A stretch of DNA of 64,000 nt from Nitrospinia bacterium (GTDB lineage: Bacteria; Nitrospinota; Nitrospinia; Nitrospinales; JAJDAT01), in NCBI GenBank assembly GCA_029261715.1, contig JAJDAT010000051.1, forward strand, positions 92,131 to 156,130, read 5' to 3'. Below are positions 25,782 to 35,866 of the stretch, piece after piece (the first letter of the stretch is position 1; every line of letters begins with the position of its first letter). The notes under the pieces were generated by a model that saw only the letters and a list, made by a program, of their open reading frames with translations, ran no database searches and was not told the origin of the DNA. Position numbers and translations under genes: made by a program.

Positions 25782-28700
25782 TTAACTATTTCCTCTTTTT
25801 AAATCCTTTTTGATTTCGGTAAAAATATTAAAAAAACCTAAAACTTCCCCCTTGTCGCCCATATTAGGTATATATTGAGCTATTACTCGGCGAGTCTTGC
25901 CTTTTTGATAAGGTAAATCGGTTTCAAAAACTACTTTATTGCCATTTAATGCATGATCGATATAATTTTTTATTTTCTTGTAGGCCGCGTTTCCCAATAC
26001 CTTCCTCATATCTTTTCCATAAAGGCTCTCTCTCTTCACCCCAAACCAATCTTCATAAGCCTTATTGTTTAAACGGTAGCGTTCATTTGAATCGACGTAA
26101 GCAATCAGAATTGGTAGCGAGTCCGTTATAAGTTTGAGTTCTCCCGATTCTTTCAACTCCTTCTCGGTTTGCTTAAGCTCATTGATATCAATAAAGGTAA
26201 CAACTAATCCATCTATCTTGTTTTCAGCAGTTCGGTAAGGTAATATCCGCATTTGATACCAGTGTCTCTCTTTAGTTTGAACGTCTGCTATCTTAAATGC
26301 CAGTGTTTTAAGCACTTGCTTGCAGTCTTCTGAAAATGTGTCATATTCCAGCTTTGAGACAATATCGCTGATAGGCCGCCCGACATCGGATGCAATCAAG
26401 CTGATAAGATTTTTTGCCTCTGTAGTGAATCGCTTAACGTTCAGGTCATTGTCCAAGAATACGGTCGCGATATTTGTGCTGTTGAGCAGGTTTTTCATGT
26501 CGTCATTAGCCATGGAATATTCTTCAATCTTGGCTTGCAGTTCCGCGTTGGTTGTCTGTAATTCTTCGTTGAGCGATTGCATCTCTTCTTTCGAGGTTTC
26601 TATCTCTTCATTGGAACTTTGGAGCTCTTCATTGGTAGATTGTAATTCCTCGTTGGTAGATTTGAGTTCTTCATTGGTGGTTTCTAATTCTTCGATAGTA
26701 CTCTGTAAACTTTCCTTGGTGTACGCAAGCTCACTCTCAAGCTTTTCCACTTTGGCTAAACTTCCTGACTTTAACTCAGTAACGCCTGCCTTCTTTTTCG
26801 AAGTTAAAACCTTTTCCTCTATGTTAGGTTCAAAAACCACCAGGAACAGACCTTGCAAAGGCTCGGGCTCAATAATTTTTCGAACTGTCACATTGACTCT
26901 AATGTTTCCGCCATTGATCTTGACTGGAATTCCCTTAATTACTACAGAGTCCTTCTGGTGATATGCTTTGCGCAAAGCCGTCGCCAGTTCAATTCTCAGA
27001 CCATCGCGAGCCATGGAAAGAAGGTTGTAATTTGGTTTGCCCTGAGCGGGCTCCAGAAAATCTCCCGTCCTCCCATGAATATAAAACACACCTCCCCGAT
27101 CATCCACCACCACGCTTGCCGGAGCAAAGTTAAGCAACAAATGCTTTTCCATTAGAGTTTGGATATCGGTAATTGGCACTGCTTTATCCAATTTTTTCTT
27201 ACCACCAGTCTCCTGATAGACTCCTTCCACTAATTTAGAAGTAAAAATATCAACATACCCTCCCCCCGGAATAGAAGGTTGGGTGGGTTTTCGGGAATAG
27301 ATCTTCCATTTTTTATTGATTCCATTAAATAACTGGGTACTGGCGCCAAGAGATTCTGAATTGCCCAGAAAAAGATTACCGCTCGGTTTCAGAGAATAAT
27401 GAAACAAGGACAGGAGTTTTTTTTGCAGATCCGTTTCCAAATAAATCAAAAGGTTTCTACAGGAAATGAAATCTAATTTTGTGAAGGGCGGGTCCTTAAT
27501 GACATTTTGTGGAGCAAAGATCACCATTTCACGGATACTTTTTCGAATCCGGTAATTACTGTCTTCTTTATCAAAATAGGTCTTCAACCGCGCTGGGGAG
27601 ATATCCGCCGCAATACCATCCGGATACAATCCCGTACGCGCAATATCAATAGCATGAGGATCTAAATCGGTTCCAAAAATCTGAATATTGAAATTACTAT
27701 TTAATTTGACCTGGCATTCTGTCAAAAGGATCGCAATAGAATAAACTTCCTCACCACTGGCACAACCTGGAACCCAAACGCGAATAGAAGAATCCGGTTG
27801 ACTCTTTTTCAGAAGGTTTGGAAAAATTTTATCTTTTAAATATTTAAATGCATCGGTGTCTCTAAAAAACGCGGTCACGCCAATGAGTAGTTCTTTGAAT
27901 AGAATATCCGATTCCTGAGGATTTGCCTGCAAGTATTCCAGGTATTGAGTCGGATTATTAATATGATGAACGTTCATGCGCCTTTCAATACGTCGACGAG
28001 TGGTATTGGATTTATAGCCCGAAAAATCATGTCCGGTGCGGTTTCTCAGTTGCAGAAATATCTTCTGCATGACTGAAGGCTCTGTTTTTGTTGTGGGCGC
28101 TTCAGAAGATAGAAAGGGACCTCTTACATATTTGATCAACTGCTTAGGCATTTTGTTCGGAGCTAATGTGTAATCAACCAAACCTGTGGTCAAGGCGCTA
28201 CCTGGCATTCCAGTGAATTTGGCGCTGGACTCTTCCTGGACCATCGCCATTCCAGACTCTCCTTTGATGGCCCGCAGACCAAGCGTTCCATCTGTCCCTG
28301 TACCAGAAAGGATGATACAAATCGCCTTGTCCTTTTGGTCTTGAGCCAGGGAGCGGAAAAAGAAATCAATCGGCAAAGATAAACCACGTGGCTCCAAAGA
28401 GTCTGAAATATGAAAAGTCCCATTAAAAATAGCTACATTTTTTCCAGGCGAATTCAAATAAACACAATTCTGCTGAACCTTTATCTGGTCGGTAACTTGA
28501 ACAACATCCATACTGGTGCATTTTCTCAACAACTCAGGCAATACGGAGGTATGACCAGGATGCTGATGCGTAACCACCACAAACGCCATCCCGCTTTGCG
28601 GATCCATGTGAGCAAAAAAATCCTCAAAAGCTTCCAAACCGCCGGCCGAGGCGCCGATACCTACTATAGGAAATGACTTTTCGCTGAACCCTCTAAAGTT

Positions 28701-28892
28701 TTTAGTAGCGCTCTTTGTTTTACTTAATTTAGTGGACTTGAGTTTTGTAGATTTGGTTTTCTTTGCAGTTGTTTTCTTCGTGGAAACAGTCTTTTTGGGA
28801 GAGGTAACTTTTTTAGTAACAGCTTTCTTTATTTTGGTTTTCTTTTTAACCTTAGAAACGGCCTTTTTCAAACCGCCCTTCACTTTAGCCAT
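25782..28892 (-). CDS. CheB-CheR fusion protein with coiled coil and PAS domains
   Basis: 1,036 residues. Residues 1-65 are a lysine-rich tail (about a third Lys, with Ser/Thr). The CheB methylesterase (about 74-255) keeps the triad Ser82 (GIGASAGG), His109 (VVTHQHPGHTS) and Asp201 (GTGTDGTLG). The CheR methyltransferase (about 280-535) has the SAM site VPGCASGEE (374-382). Then a PAS-like region (about 585-690), a long heptad coiled coil (714-800, repeated TNEELQSTNEEL), and two PAS domains (about 800-910, 920-1030). It ends there, without the kinase seen in many relatives. There is no receiver on CheB and no chemoreceptor or CheA nearby, so it probably belongs to a non-chemotactic sensory system. 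The Lys-rich tail may bind nucleic acid or membranes. Confidence 0.93.
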   Translation of the reverse strand: MAKVKGGLKKAVSKVKKKTKIKKAVTKKVTSPKKTVSTKKTTAKKTKSTKLKSTKLSKTKSATKNFRGFSEKSFPIVGIGASAGGLEAFEDFFAHMDPQSGMAFVVVTHQHPGHTSVLPELLRKCTSMDVVQVTDQIKVQQNCVYLNSPGKNVAIFNGTFHISDSLEPRGLSLPIDFFFRSLAQDQKDKAICIILSGTGTDGTLGLRAIKGESGMAMVQEESSAKFTGMPGSALTTGLVDYTLAPNKMPKQLIKYVRGPFLSSEAPTTKTEPSVMQKIFLQLRNRTGHDFSGYKSNTTRRRIERRMNVHHINNPTQYLEYLQANPQESDILFKELLIGVTAFFRDTDAFKYLKDKIFPNLLKKSQPDSSIRVWVPGCASGEEVYSIAILLTECQVKLNSNFNIQIFGTDLDPHAIDIARTGLYPDGIAADISPARLKTYFDKEDSNYRIRKSIREMVIFAPQNVIKDPPFTKLDFISCRNLLIYLETDLQKKLLSLFHYSLKPSGNLFLGNSESLGASTQLFNGINKKWKIYSRKPTQPSIPGGGYVDIFTSKLVEGVYQETGGKKKLDKAVPITDIQTLMEKHLLLNFAPASVVVDDRGGVFYIHGRTGDFLEPAQGKPNYNLLSMARDGLRIELATALRKAYHQKDSVVIKGIPVKINGGNIRVNVTVRKIIEPEPLQGLFLVVFEPNIEEKVLTSKKKAGVTELKSGSLAKVEKLESELAYTKESLQSTIEELETTNEELKSTNEELQSTNEELQSSNEEIETSKEEMQSLNEELQTTNAELQAKIEEYSMANDDMKNLLNSTNIATVFLDNDLNVKRFTTEAKNLISLIASDVGRPISDIVSKLEYDTFSEDCKQVLKTLAFKIADVQTKERHWYQMRILPYRTAENKIDGLVVTFIDINELKQTEKELKESGELKLITDSLPILIAYVDSNERYRLNNKAYEDWFGVKRESLYGKDMRKVLGNAAYKKIKNYIDHALNGNKVVFETDLPYQKGKTRRVIAQYIPNMGDKGEVLGFFNIFTEIKKDLKRGNS

Positions 28893-29112
28893 TTCTTCTC
28901 ACCTGAAAAGTATGATTTTAAGGAGTCGTATACAGCCCGATTTTATACTATTTCAGAAGCTATTAATATTATTTGATCCTATAGTTTGGCCAAGGGAATA
29001 AGGTCTTCAATTAAAAAGATAATGATCTATTAGAGTCGATGGAAGCTTTGATGTTCATGGAAAACAAATAACACTTACCTTCCTGCGCTGAAATTAACTT
29101 TGAGATTTTTTT

Positions 29113-29547
29113 TTAATGACGCATTCTTGGATTTGCAAAGAACGATACCAAATCTTTCACGGATAACATTCCGACAATTTTTCCCGCATCAGTAACGGCT
29201 AAATGCCTAATTTTTTTATCAGCCATGAATTGGTTCGCCTCCGTAACGGGCCGACTTCCTTCTAGAGTCATAATGGGATAACTCATAATATCAGCTACTT
29301 TTGTTGTTTCCGGATCTAATCTTTGCCTTAAAACTTTGCGCGTTAAATCTCTTTCAGTAACGATTCCAATGTATTCCGACTTTTCAGTAACCAGCAACGA
29401 CCCTACGTTTTTATCGTCCATCAATTGAGTTAAGTCATGAATGTTTGTTTGAGAATCAATGGAAAGAACTGGGGTTGTCATGTATCCCCCTATTTCTTCC
29501 TCAACGCGCTCTGTATCTTTTGCATAATGGTGTTTTTTATGTTGCAT
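29113..29547 (-). CDS. CBS-domain pair protein
   Basis: 144 residues, with GAGGAA before the ATG. Two CBS domains: about 22-75 (MTTPVLSIDSQTNIHDLTQLM.. GIVTERDLTRKVL) and about 85-140 (IMSYPIMTLEGSRPVTEANQFM.. GMLSVKDLVSFF). Stand-alone CBS pairs bind adenosine nucleotides and relay energy or ionic state. The His-rich start (MQHKKHHYAKD) is unusual and could bind metal. It is monocistronic; the long gap upstream holds strong alternative hairpins (29778-29861) in its probable 5' region. Confidence 0.9.
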   Translation of the reverse strand: MQHKKHHYAKDTERVEEEIGGYMTTPVLSIDSQTNIHDLTQLMDDKNVGSLLVTEKSEYIGIVTERDLTRKVLRQRLDPETTKVADIMSYPIMTLEGSRPVTEANQFMADKKIRHLAVTDAGKIVGMLSVKDLVSFFANPRMRH

Positions 29548-29777
29548 GGCTATTATTCCTCTTCTCCAAAAATGGATATTAAGAAGGTTTTGCGCCTTCT
29601 TTAATTAAGAATACAAACCGACGGTAAGACCAAACTCGTATAAAGAAATTCACTAAAAAGTTCGAACTTGAACGAGTAGAACGCTTTTTTTATTTTATTA
29701 AAATCGTTTTAAATTCAAGTAAAGAATTTAATCTCTATAAAAATCGAGATTTTTCAACTTTCTTCGAGGCATTGGAG

Positions 29778-29861
29778 CCAGTCCCTAATAAAGGTATAAG
29801 GGACTCAACAGAAACTGGAAGAGCGTTTCCCTGGGCAACGGGAATTTATTTTTGGAACGCT
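29778..29861. other. Cluster of mutually exclusive hairpins
   Basis: AGTCCCT (29780-29786) pairs with AGGGACT (29799-29805), while CCAGT (29778-29782) can instead pair with ACTGG (29814-29818). TTCCC (29827-29831) pairs with GGGAA (29840-29844), or AGCGTTTCC (29822-29830) with GGAACGCT (29854-29861). The strand transcribed is unknown. Leader RNA or small RNA is speculative. Confidence 0.35.
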
Positions 29862-30496
29862 AAAAGATACTTATACTATTATAAAACAAATCTCGGAATG
29901 ATGAAGAATATCTGGGATTAAGGAAACTGTCATGAAGATCAAAGACTAAATCAATTCACTGGCACTCTCATAACCTGTTGATACTTAGATATAACCGAAA
30001 CTTAAGAAACTTTTTTTCTACTTTTTAAAAGTCACCTTTAAGCGTTTTTTTTACTTAATTTTTTTAACGAGAAATACCGCGAGTAAGAAAGAAAAGATGG
30101 CTTTAATCGCAATTGTGGGAAAACCCATTCTGATTCCGCTCAAAAACATAACCTCATTTTCACAAACTAACTGGTTTCCCGGTAAAACCTTTTAACGAAT
30201 TTCTTAGTCAACAAATCCAAATTTCACACCATGTGTTTCCTACCCACTCCCTCACTCTTTTAACGCGCTATTCCTTGAATGCTGGATAGTTAGCGTTTCG
30301 CTTACCTTCAAATCTCCCTAATTAGTAAGGGGGTTCTTCTTTTTTGCGCAGGCTTCCAAATCCAAAATTGGCAAAAACTTTTGATACTGACTCGGATTTA
30401 AAAGATCCTTGTCAACCAATTATTCATTTTGAAATTTGCTACCAAAGAAAACCCAGAGAAGCCAAATTGATAATTTATTTGGCTTTAATTAAAAAT

Positions 30497-30519
30497 GTTA
30501 ACGCTTAATGAGCGTTAAC
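30497..30519. promoter_or_regulatory. Perfect 9-bp-arm inverted repeat before the fibre gene
   Basis: GTTAACGCT (30497-30505) and AGCGTTAAC (30511-30519) flank TAATG, ending 21 bases before the ATG. Position and symmetry fit a repressor operator or a 5'-UTR hairpin. No match was seen before the other fibre genes. Confidence 0.45.
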
Positions 30520-30540
30520 TTTATTCATCAGGAGACAATT

Positions 30541-32652
30541 ATGTCTGAGACTCACGCATCATCAATTTTAAAAAATCTGTACGCTACCGCTTATGGGGCA
30601 GTAAACGCTTATAAGGCGTATATTCCTTCCATCGATTCCTTGCAAGAAGGGCTTTATGTTAATTTGAAAATCAATGCCGACAACACAGGCAGTTCCACAT
30701 TGGACATCAATTCATTTGGATCCAAAAGTATTAAAAGCTCAACTGGCTCCGATCTGGCTTCAAGTGATCTTTCTACCGATAAAATCGTGGCGCTTGTCTA
30801 CAATGGCTCCGAATTTCAAATTTTAGCAGCGGGGACAACCAACTCTTCTATGTCCTCTGTTGATAACGCAACGAATAAAAACACATCCAATCATTTTCGA
30901 ACGCTGGATGTTTTACAATCGCAACACACCGGAGAGACGATTATTGAAAGCGGTTGGGTGGATTCGTTTGGTAACGCTAACGAAATTGGAGCAGACGAGG
31001 CAAATTCGATTGGAGAATCATACGACAACGTCAATAAACTTTACGAAGGATCTACTGGATCGATCAATCAAAACTCAGATAAAGATTACACAACCGAATC
31101 TAACTATCTTCAACAAGAGTGGACCAACTCAAATCAAAGTACATCGCAAGCGACGGTCGCTTCTGGCACAACCGTAACTTTGTCTTCGGGCGTATGGCCA
31201 ACTAACGCCGAGAGTGCCCGGATTAGCTTTGATAGCGGTTCGACATTTTTTGATATCGATTCGCGCGACTCCGACACTCAACTCACTTTAGCCAGTTCCG
31301 CAACTAACGCAACGTCCGATTACATCATCCGCATGAGCGCGTTTGATTCGGGTGAAGTAAAGTTTAACCTGGTAGAAAGTGGATCGGGGTTAGACACAAC
31401 GTCTGGGAAAACTTATAGCGCAGGCAACGCAAATGGCTCTTTTCCCGCTTCTAAAGCATTTGACGATTTAACAGGAAATAATCAAGCTTACGTTGCAAAT
31501 TCGCCGACCGATTGGATAAAAATTGATTTTGGATCAGGTCAATCAATCACTCCTATCAAATATACTATGATTTGTTGGAATGGCGACAGCAACAGAAATC
31601 AAAATGAATCTCCAAAAACTTGGACATTCGAAGGTTCTAATGACGACTCTAATTGGACCGTTCTTGACACTCAAACTAACGTACCCACATGGAGCAATTT
31701 AGAAAAACGCACATATACTTTTATTAATTCCGTTGCATACAGATACTTAAGGTGGGACGTGACAGCAAATCAAGGATTTCTCGATAGGATGCAAATGACC
31801 GAATTAGAAATAATAGAAAGCGCAAGTTCTAACTCGATCAATGAATACGTCTCAATCGTTGATACCTTTGCCCAAAAAGAGGATACCTCTTCCTGGTCAG
31901 ATATCAATAGCGCGTCTCGAACAGAAACATTGAACTCACAAAATGCCTATTATTGGTTGAGTTACGATCCAGCTTCTGGTTATGGCGACGGAACCGAAGT
32001 TAAAGTTTTCAATCAATCGGGAAGCGTTTGGAGGAAGATCGCGCGTAACAACGCTGGAACGTGGCAATACAACAACGACGCCACGAACACTGCCACAGAA
32101 AATTGGACTAACGCTACCACCAACGATATGCTTCATGCCGTTTCGCAAGCGATGAGTTCGCAAGCGAACAATCGTATGACAGGCGCAGAACTTGCCGCTA
32201 TCACCGACGCTGAATGGGAAGCCGCTAATGGATTCTCCACTTCAGTCAATTCTTTAGCGCGTGGCGTTACTTTACATTCCACGAGTTCTACTCAAAACCC
32301 ATCAGTCGATCAATATCGCATTAACTACGATAGCGACAACGTTGCAATGGATTTACGTTCAAAAACTTTTGATCCAGGTTCCTCTCCTGCCAGCGCATTT
32401 ATCTGGGCAAAGGTTGAACATACGGACGTAGACGGCGCGGGAACTTTTTCAATTAGCCGCAATGGCGGTTCAAACTGGGAAACGGTTTCTATGGTTCAAC
32501 AAGGCGAAGCCATTTCTGGCGACGTTCGCATTCTACGAAGCGTCCACACCTTCACGACTGGCAGCGGTGGCGAAGACTTACGCGCTCGCTATGTTACCGA
32601 AGCCGGTAAACCTCAAAAACTCCACGCCTGGGGTTTACAAGCTAGAGATTAA
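30541..32652 (+). CDS. Modular phage tail-fibre-like protein, type A, with F5/8-like domain
   Basis: 703 residues from the ATG at 30541, preceded by AGGAG; an upstream in-frame ATG (30508) lacks a site. Modules match the gene at 3129: MSETHASSILKNLYATAYG start, ESGWVDSFGNANEIGADEA, NYLQQEWTNSNQSTSQATV and the C-terminal module ending LHAWGLQARD. The centre (about residues 280-430) is a discoidin/F5/8 type C-like domain: KAFDDLTGNNQAYVA, WIKIDFGSGQSITPIKY, TWTFEGSNDDSNWTVLDTQ, AYRYLRWDVTANQG. Such domains bind glycans or lipids, which fits receptor binding. It stands alone between a CBS gene and a cyclase, with no phage head gene near. It is followed by a decayed sister copy. Confidence 0.8.
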   Translation: MSETHASSILKNLYATAYGAVNAYKAYIPSIDSLQEGLYVNLKINADNTGSSTLDINSFGSKSIKSSTGSDLASSDLSTDKIVALVYNGSEFQILAAGTTNSSMSSVDNATNKNTSNHFRTLDVLQSQHTGETIIESGWVDSFGNANEIGADEANSIGESYDNVNKLYEGSTGSINQNSDKDYTTESNYLQQEWTNSNQSTSQATVASGTTVTLSSGVWPTNAESARISFDSGSTFFDIDSRDSDTQLTLASSATNATSDYIIRMSAFDSGEVKFNLVESGSGLDTTSGKTYSAGNANGSFPASKAFDDLTGNNQAYVANSPTDWIKIDFGSGQSITPIKYTMICWNGDSNRNQNESPKTWTFEGSNDDSNWTVLDTQTNVPTWSNLEKRTYTFINSVAYRYLRWDVTANQGFLDRMQMTELEIIESASSNSINEYVSIVDTFAQKEDTSSWSDINSASRTETLNSQNAYYWLSYDPASGYGDGTEVKVFNQSGSVWRKIARNNAGTWQYNNDATNTATENWTNATTNDMLHAVSQAMSSQANNRMTGAELAAITDAEWEAANGFSTSVNSLARGVTLHSTSSTQNPSVDQYRINYDSDNVAMDLRSKTFDPGSSPASAFIWAKVEHTDVDGAGTFSISRNGGSNWETVSMVQQGEAISGDVRILRSVHTFTTGSGGEDLRARYVTEAGKPQKLHAWGLQARD

Positions 32653-32732
32653 CCAGCAAGTCAAAAAACATGGTTATGACCTTGTTAACTCGGGGTCGTA
32701 ATCCTCTTATCAGTTATATAGGAAATATAATT

Positions 32733-34126
32733 ATGAGCCAACCAACACCTTACGTCATTCAAACAAATTTCAATGAAGATGAAGTCAACGGAGCTGGCGG
32801 ACGCTCTACTGTTATAACCATCTCGCTCGATACCGAATTTAATAACTTAAAAACTACTCTGGACAAAGTATTACCTAATTTAGCTTTGCTTTAACGCGAC
32901 GACGGAAAATTTGCTGACGGCTCCGGACTACCCCATATTTTCAATCTATCTTCTTCGCTAAACGGATTCTTAAAGTTTAATTCTGGAACTTGGTCATTTG
33001 TCCAGTCCGGCGCAAACTGCGCAGGCAGCGGCAGAAACAGCACGTGACTTGGCTCTTCAATATAAAAACGATGCACAGACAGCCAAACTAGCAGCAGAAA
33101 CTGCGCAAGCGGCGGCAGAACTTTCGCAACAATCCATATCTTCTTCCGAAAACATTCAAGCTGGCAATCCTTCCGGTCTAGATTATGCAACCGCTTGGCA
33201 ATTTCAGGGATCTAACGACAATGCCAATTGGACAACAATTGACACTCAGTCCAATCAGCTATTTAACGATTTAGAAGTAAAAACTTATGATAATCTCACA
33301 AACTTAATTGCCTATAGATATTATAGATTTAATGTTACGGCTAATAATGGAGGGCCTAACGTAGGATTTGTCGAAATTGAATTAATGGAAAATTTAACCT
33401 TAAACGTAACTAATGAATACGTCTCCGCCATCGACAGTTTTTCACAAAAAGAAAATACTTTTCATGGTCGGATATTAAGAGCGCTAGCGTAACCGAAATA
33501 TTGAATTCACAGAACGTCTATTATTGGTTGATCTTTGATCCGACTTCTAGTTATGGAGACGGAACGGAAGTAAAAATCTTCAATCAAAGCGGGAATATTT
33601 CGCGGAAGATCGCTCGTAACAACAAATGAATTCGCAAGCGGCTAATCATATGACCGGAGCAGACCTTGCCGCTATTACCGACGCTGAATGGGAAGCCGCT
33701 AGTGGTTTCTCTACTTCAGTCAATTCTTTCGCGCGTGGCGTTACTTTACATTCCACCAATACAGCCCAAATTCCGTCAGTTGATCAATATCGTATTAACT
33801 ACGATACCGAGGACGTTGCAAAGGATTTACGTTCGAAAACTTTTGATCCAGGCGCTTCTCCGGCTAAAGCTTTTATTTGGGCTAAGGTTGAACATATCGA
33901 CGCTGATGGAGCCGGAACTTTTTCCGTAAGTCGCGATGGCGGCGTCAATTGGGAAACGGTTGCTATGGCTCAGCAAGGCGAAGCTATTTCCGGAGACCTT
34001 CGCATATTACGAAGCATACACACTTTCATAACCGGTTCTGGCGGTGAGGATTTACGAGTTCATTATGTAACGGTAGCCGGCGAATCCCAAAAGCTTCACG
34101 CCTGGGGTTTGCAGGCGCAAGATTAA
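32733..34126 (+). pseudogene. Decayed tail-fibre gene, type A-like
   Basis: The ATG at 32733 (GGAAA upstream) starts MSQPTPYVIQTNFNEDEVNG. A TAA at 32892 interrupts the conserved phage-fibre sequence ..NLALL(Q)RDDGKFADGSG; a single C-to-T change explains it. The frame then shifts near 32990 into QAAAETARDLALQYKNDAQTAK (cited as QAAAETARDLALQY), an F5/8 remnant (AWQFQGSNDNANWTTIDTQ) and EYVSAIDSFSQKENT. A one-base loss near 33460 moves the SWSDI..YYWL module to a third frame. About 100 bp of the C-terminal module are missing at 33624, after which it continues in yet another frame to LHAWGLQAQD. At least four disabling events. Its N-terminus differs from its neighbours, so it came from a distinct fibre lineage. 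Confidence 0.85.
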
Positions 34127-34314
34127 TCATCAAGCCATAAAAAGCTGGATACGAATTAAAGTAATTTTATTCTAACCTTGTCCTACATTTTTCAAAGGCA
34201 ATTGGAATAACGTCAAGCATTTATGGACACCAAAATACCATTAGGCTATAATATTCAATACAATCCCAAAGCCATTTTGATAGACTAATAATTTACTGGA
34301 ATAAATGTTTTCTG

Positions 34315-35322
34315 ATGTCACGACTAATTAACTACCTACACAAAAATTTAGAAAATTTCTTCATACTTATTATATTAGTCTCCGTATTACTAGTTCATTT
34401 ATTCGTTCAGTTCAAAATATCTATTCTTAACTTCTACTACATTCCCATCATGGTTGCGGGTTATATGCTTGGAAAGCGTCTTGCTATTCTTTACGCTTTT
34501 TTCACCGTTCTCATGGTTTGGGTTTTCATTTTAGCAAATAAGGGAACCTATTTAGCCTTAGAAAGTCAGTACCAACTCAACATAGACCTTACTATGTGGG
34601 GCGGCTTTTTGATCTTAGCTGGTTGGGCTGGTAGCCTATCGGATAATTTGAAGGAAGAATTATGGCGAGTAAAACTATTACAAGCTGAATTGGCGCGAGA
34701 TAAAGAAGACTTAAAAGCGCTCAATGATAGGCTAAATGAGGCTAATCGTAAACTAGAAGATAAAATTACCAAACGCACACAAGAATTAGAGCAATCTTAC
34801 GAAAAGCTAAAATTGGCTTCGCAAACCGATCCTCTTACCAAATTATTAAATAGAAGAACGTGCGAAGAAAAATTTAACTACGAAATTAATCGTTATCAAC
34901 GCACAAAAATTCCCTTCTCAATCATTTTATGCGATATCGATCACTTCAAAAATATCAACGATACTTACGGACATAATATGGGTGATTATGTTCTTACAGA
35001 AGTTGCGAATATACTTTTAGAAAATTCACGAAAAACCGATCTCAATTTCCGTTGGGGTGGTGAAGAGTTCCTCATTTTATTACCGGATACAGAGTTGGAA
35101 GGCGGAATCATTGTTGGCGAAAAAATTCGCGAAAAAATAGAAGCTTTCGAATTTGAATACGACGGAGAACAAATTTGCGCAACTATTAGCCTCGGCGTGA
35201 GCGAATATGAAGAAGAACAAATCATGACAGATTGCCTCAAGGTTGCAGACACACATCTCTACGAGGCTAAAAATGCAGGTAGGAACAAGCTATATCCTAT
35301 TATTACTAAAACTTCTAATTGA
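34315..35322 (+). CDS. Membrane-anchored diguanylate cyclase
   Basis: 335 residues. About four hydrophobic segments (14-32, 36-52, 55-75, 92-107) anchor it in the inner membrane. A coiled coil (112-170) links to a GGDEF domain (about 175-330) with DPLTKLLNRR, DIDHFKNINDTYGH, the active-site RWGGEEF and an I-site RKTD just before it. Catalytic and feedback sites are complete, so it should synthesise c-di-GMP. The signal may be membrane- or ligand-linked; no periplasmic sensor loop of size is seen. It follows the fibre pseudogene and is transcribed alone. Confidence 0.93.
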   Translation: MSRLINYLHKNLENFFILIILVSVLLVHLFVQFKISILNFYYIPIMVAGYMLGKRLAILYAFFTVLMVWVFILANKGTYLALESQYQLNIDLTMWGGFLILAGWAGSLSDNLKEELWRVKLLQAELARDKEDLKALNDRLNEANRKLEDKITKRTQELEQSYEKLKLASQTDPLTKLLNRRTCEEKFNYEINRYQRTKIPFSIILCDIDHFKNINDTYGHNMGDYVLTEVANILLENSRKTDLNFRWGGEEFLILLPDTELEGGIIVGEKIREKIEAFEFEYDGEQICATISLGVSEYEEEQIMTDCLKVADTHLYEAKNAGRNKLYPIITKTSN

Positions 35323-35866
35323 TTCTAAATTCCTATTTACTAAATCAGTTATTTTGATTGCGGTCTAGGCAAGGCGCGATTTTTTTACTTTATATATAAA
35401 AAGCTTGCGACCAGATTCGTCTAAAAACATATCAAACGTTTGCGAAGTCGATAACGGTTGCAAGTAAGAAACAATTTAATTTGGAGATAACGGCGTTGAG
35501 ATTCCAAAATCATTGCAAAAGGGAGAGCCTCAGCTCCAATAATAAGAATACAATCAAGAGCGACATTTCAACTCTTTAGATTTTTATGATTTCAGAGATA
35601 AAGGTAAGTTTGATCATTTTATCGGTATATGATATATTAGTATTATAGTTAAATATTTTTTCGCTTAATTTATTTGAATCCCGCCACAAAACTCTAAGCG
35701 TTACGAAATCACTTTACGATTTCTCCCCCCGTAGACGCTTTTCTATTCCTGTCGCTTGTTTTAAACCAAGTTTATTCATTCGCATAACAAAAAATTTCCG
35801 GTCGAGTTTTTTCTTTTCGGCGTTTTTTTGTATGCTCGAGCGCCTCCGGAAAGAAGGGAAACATTC
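35323..35866. other. Intergenic region, nothing recognised
   Basis: 544 bp, A+T-rich in the centre, with scattered stops in all frames. It should carry the terminator of the cyclase gene (perhaps the GCGCGATTTTTTT run near 35374) and the promoter of the PEGA/patatin pair. No repeat of the local families was found. Confidence 0.5.

Larger units (their letters stand above)
29548..30540. other. Long non-coding gap upstream of the isolated fibre gene
   Basis: 993 bp with no credible gene. It must carry the CBS promoter (leftward) and the fibre promoter (rightward). Visible structure: AATCTC/GAGATT followed by T's near 29735 (weak terminator-like), competing hairpins at 29778-29861, and a perfect inverted repeat at 30497-30519 just before the fibre gene. 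CATTTTCACAAACT near 30157 and AGTCAACAAATC near 30208 echo strings in the gaps at 10143 and 12674. Confidence 0.6.

Noticed and set aside
29..34126. Diversity-generating retroelement with template and variable repeats in the fibre genes
   Set aside because: No reverse transcriptase or accessory gene is in the window, and differences between shared modules are spread synonymous changes rather than adenine-specific ones.
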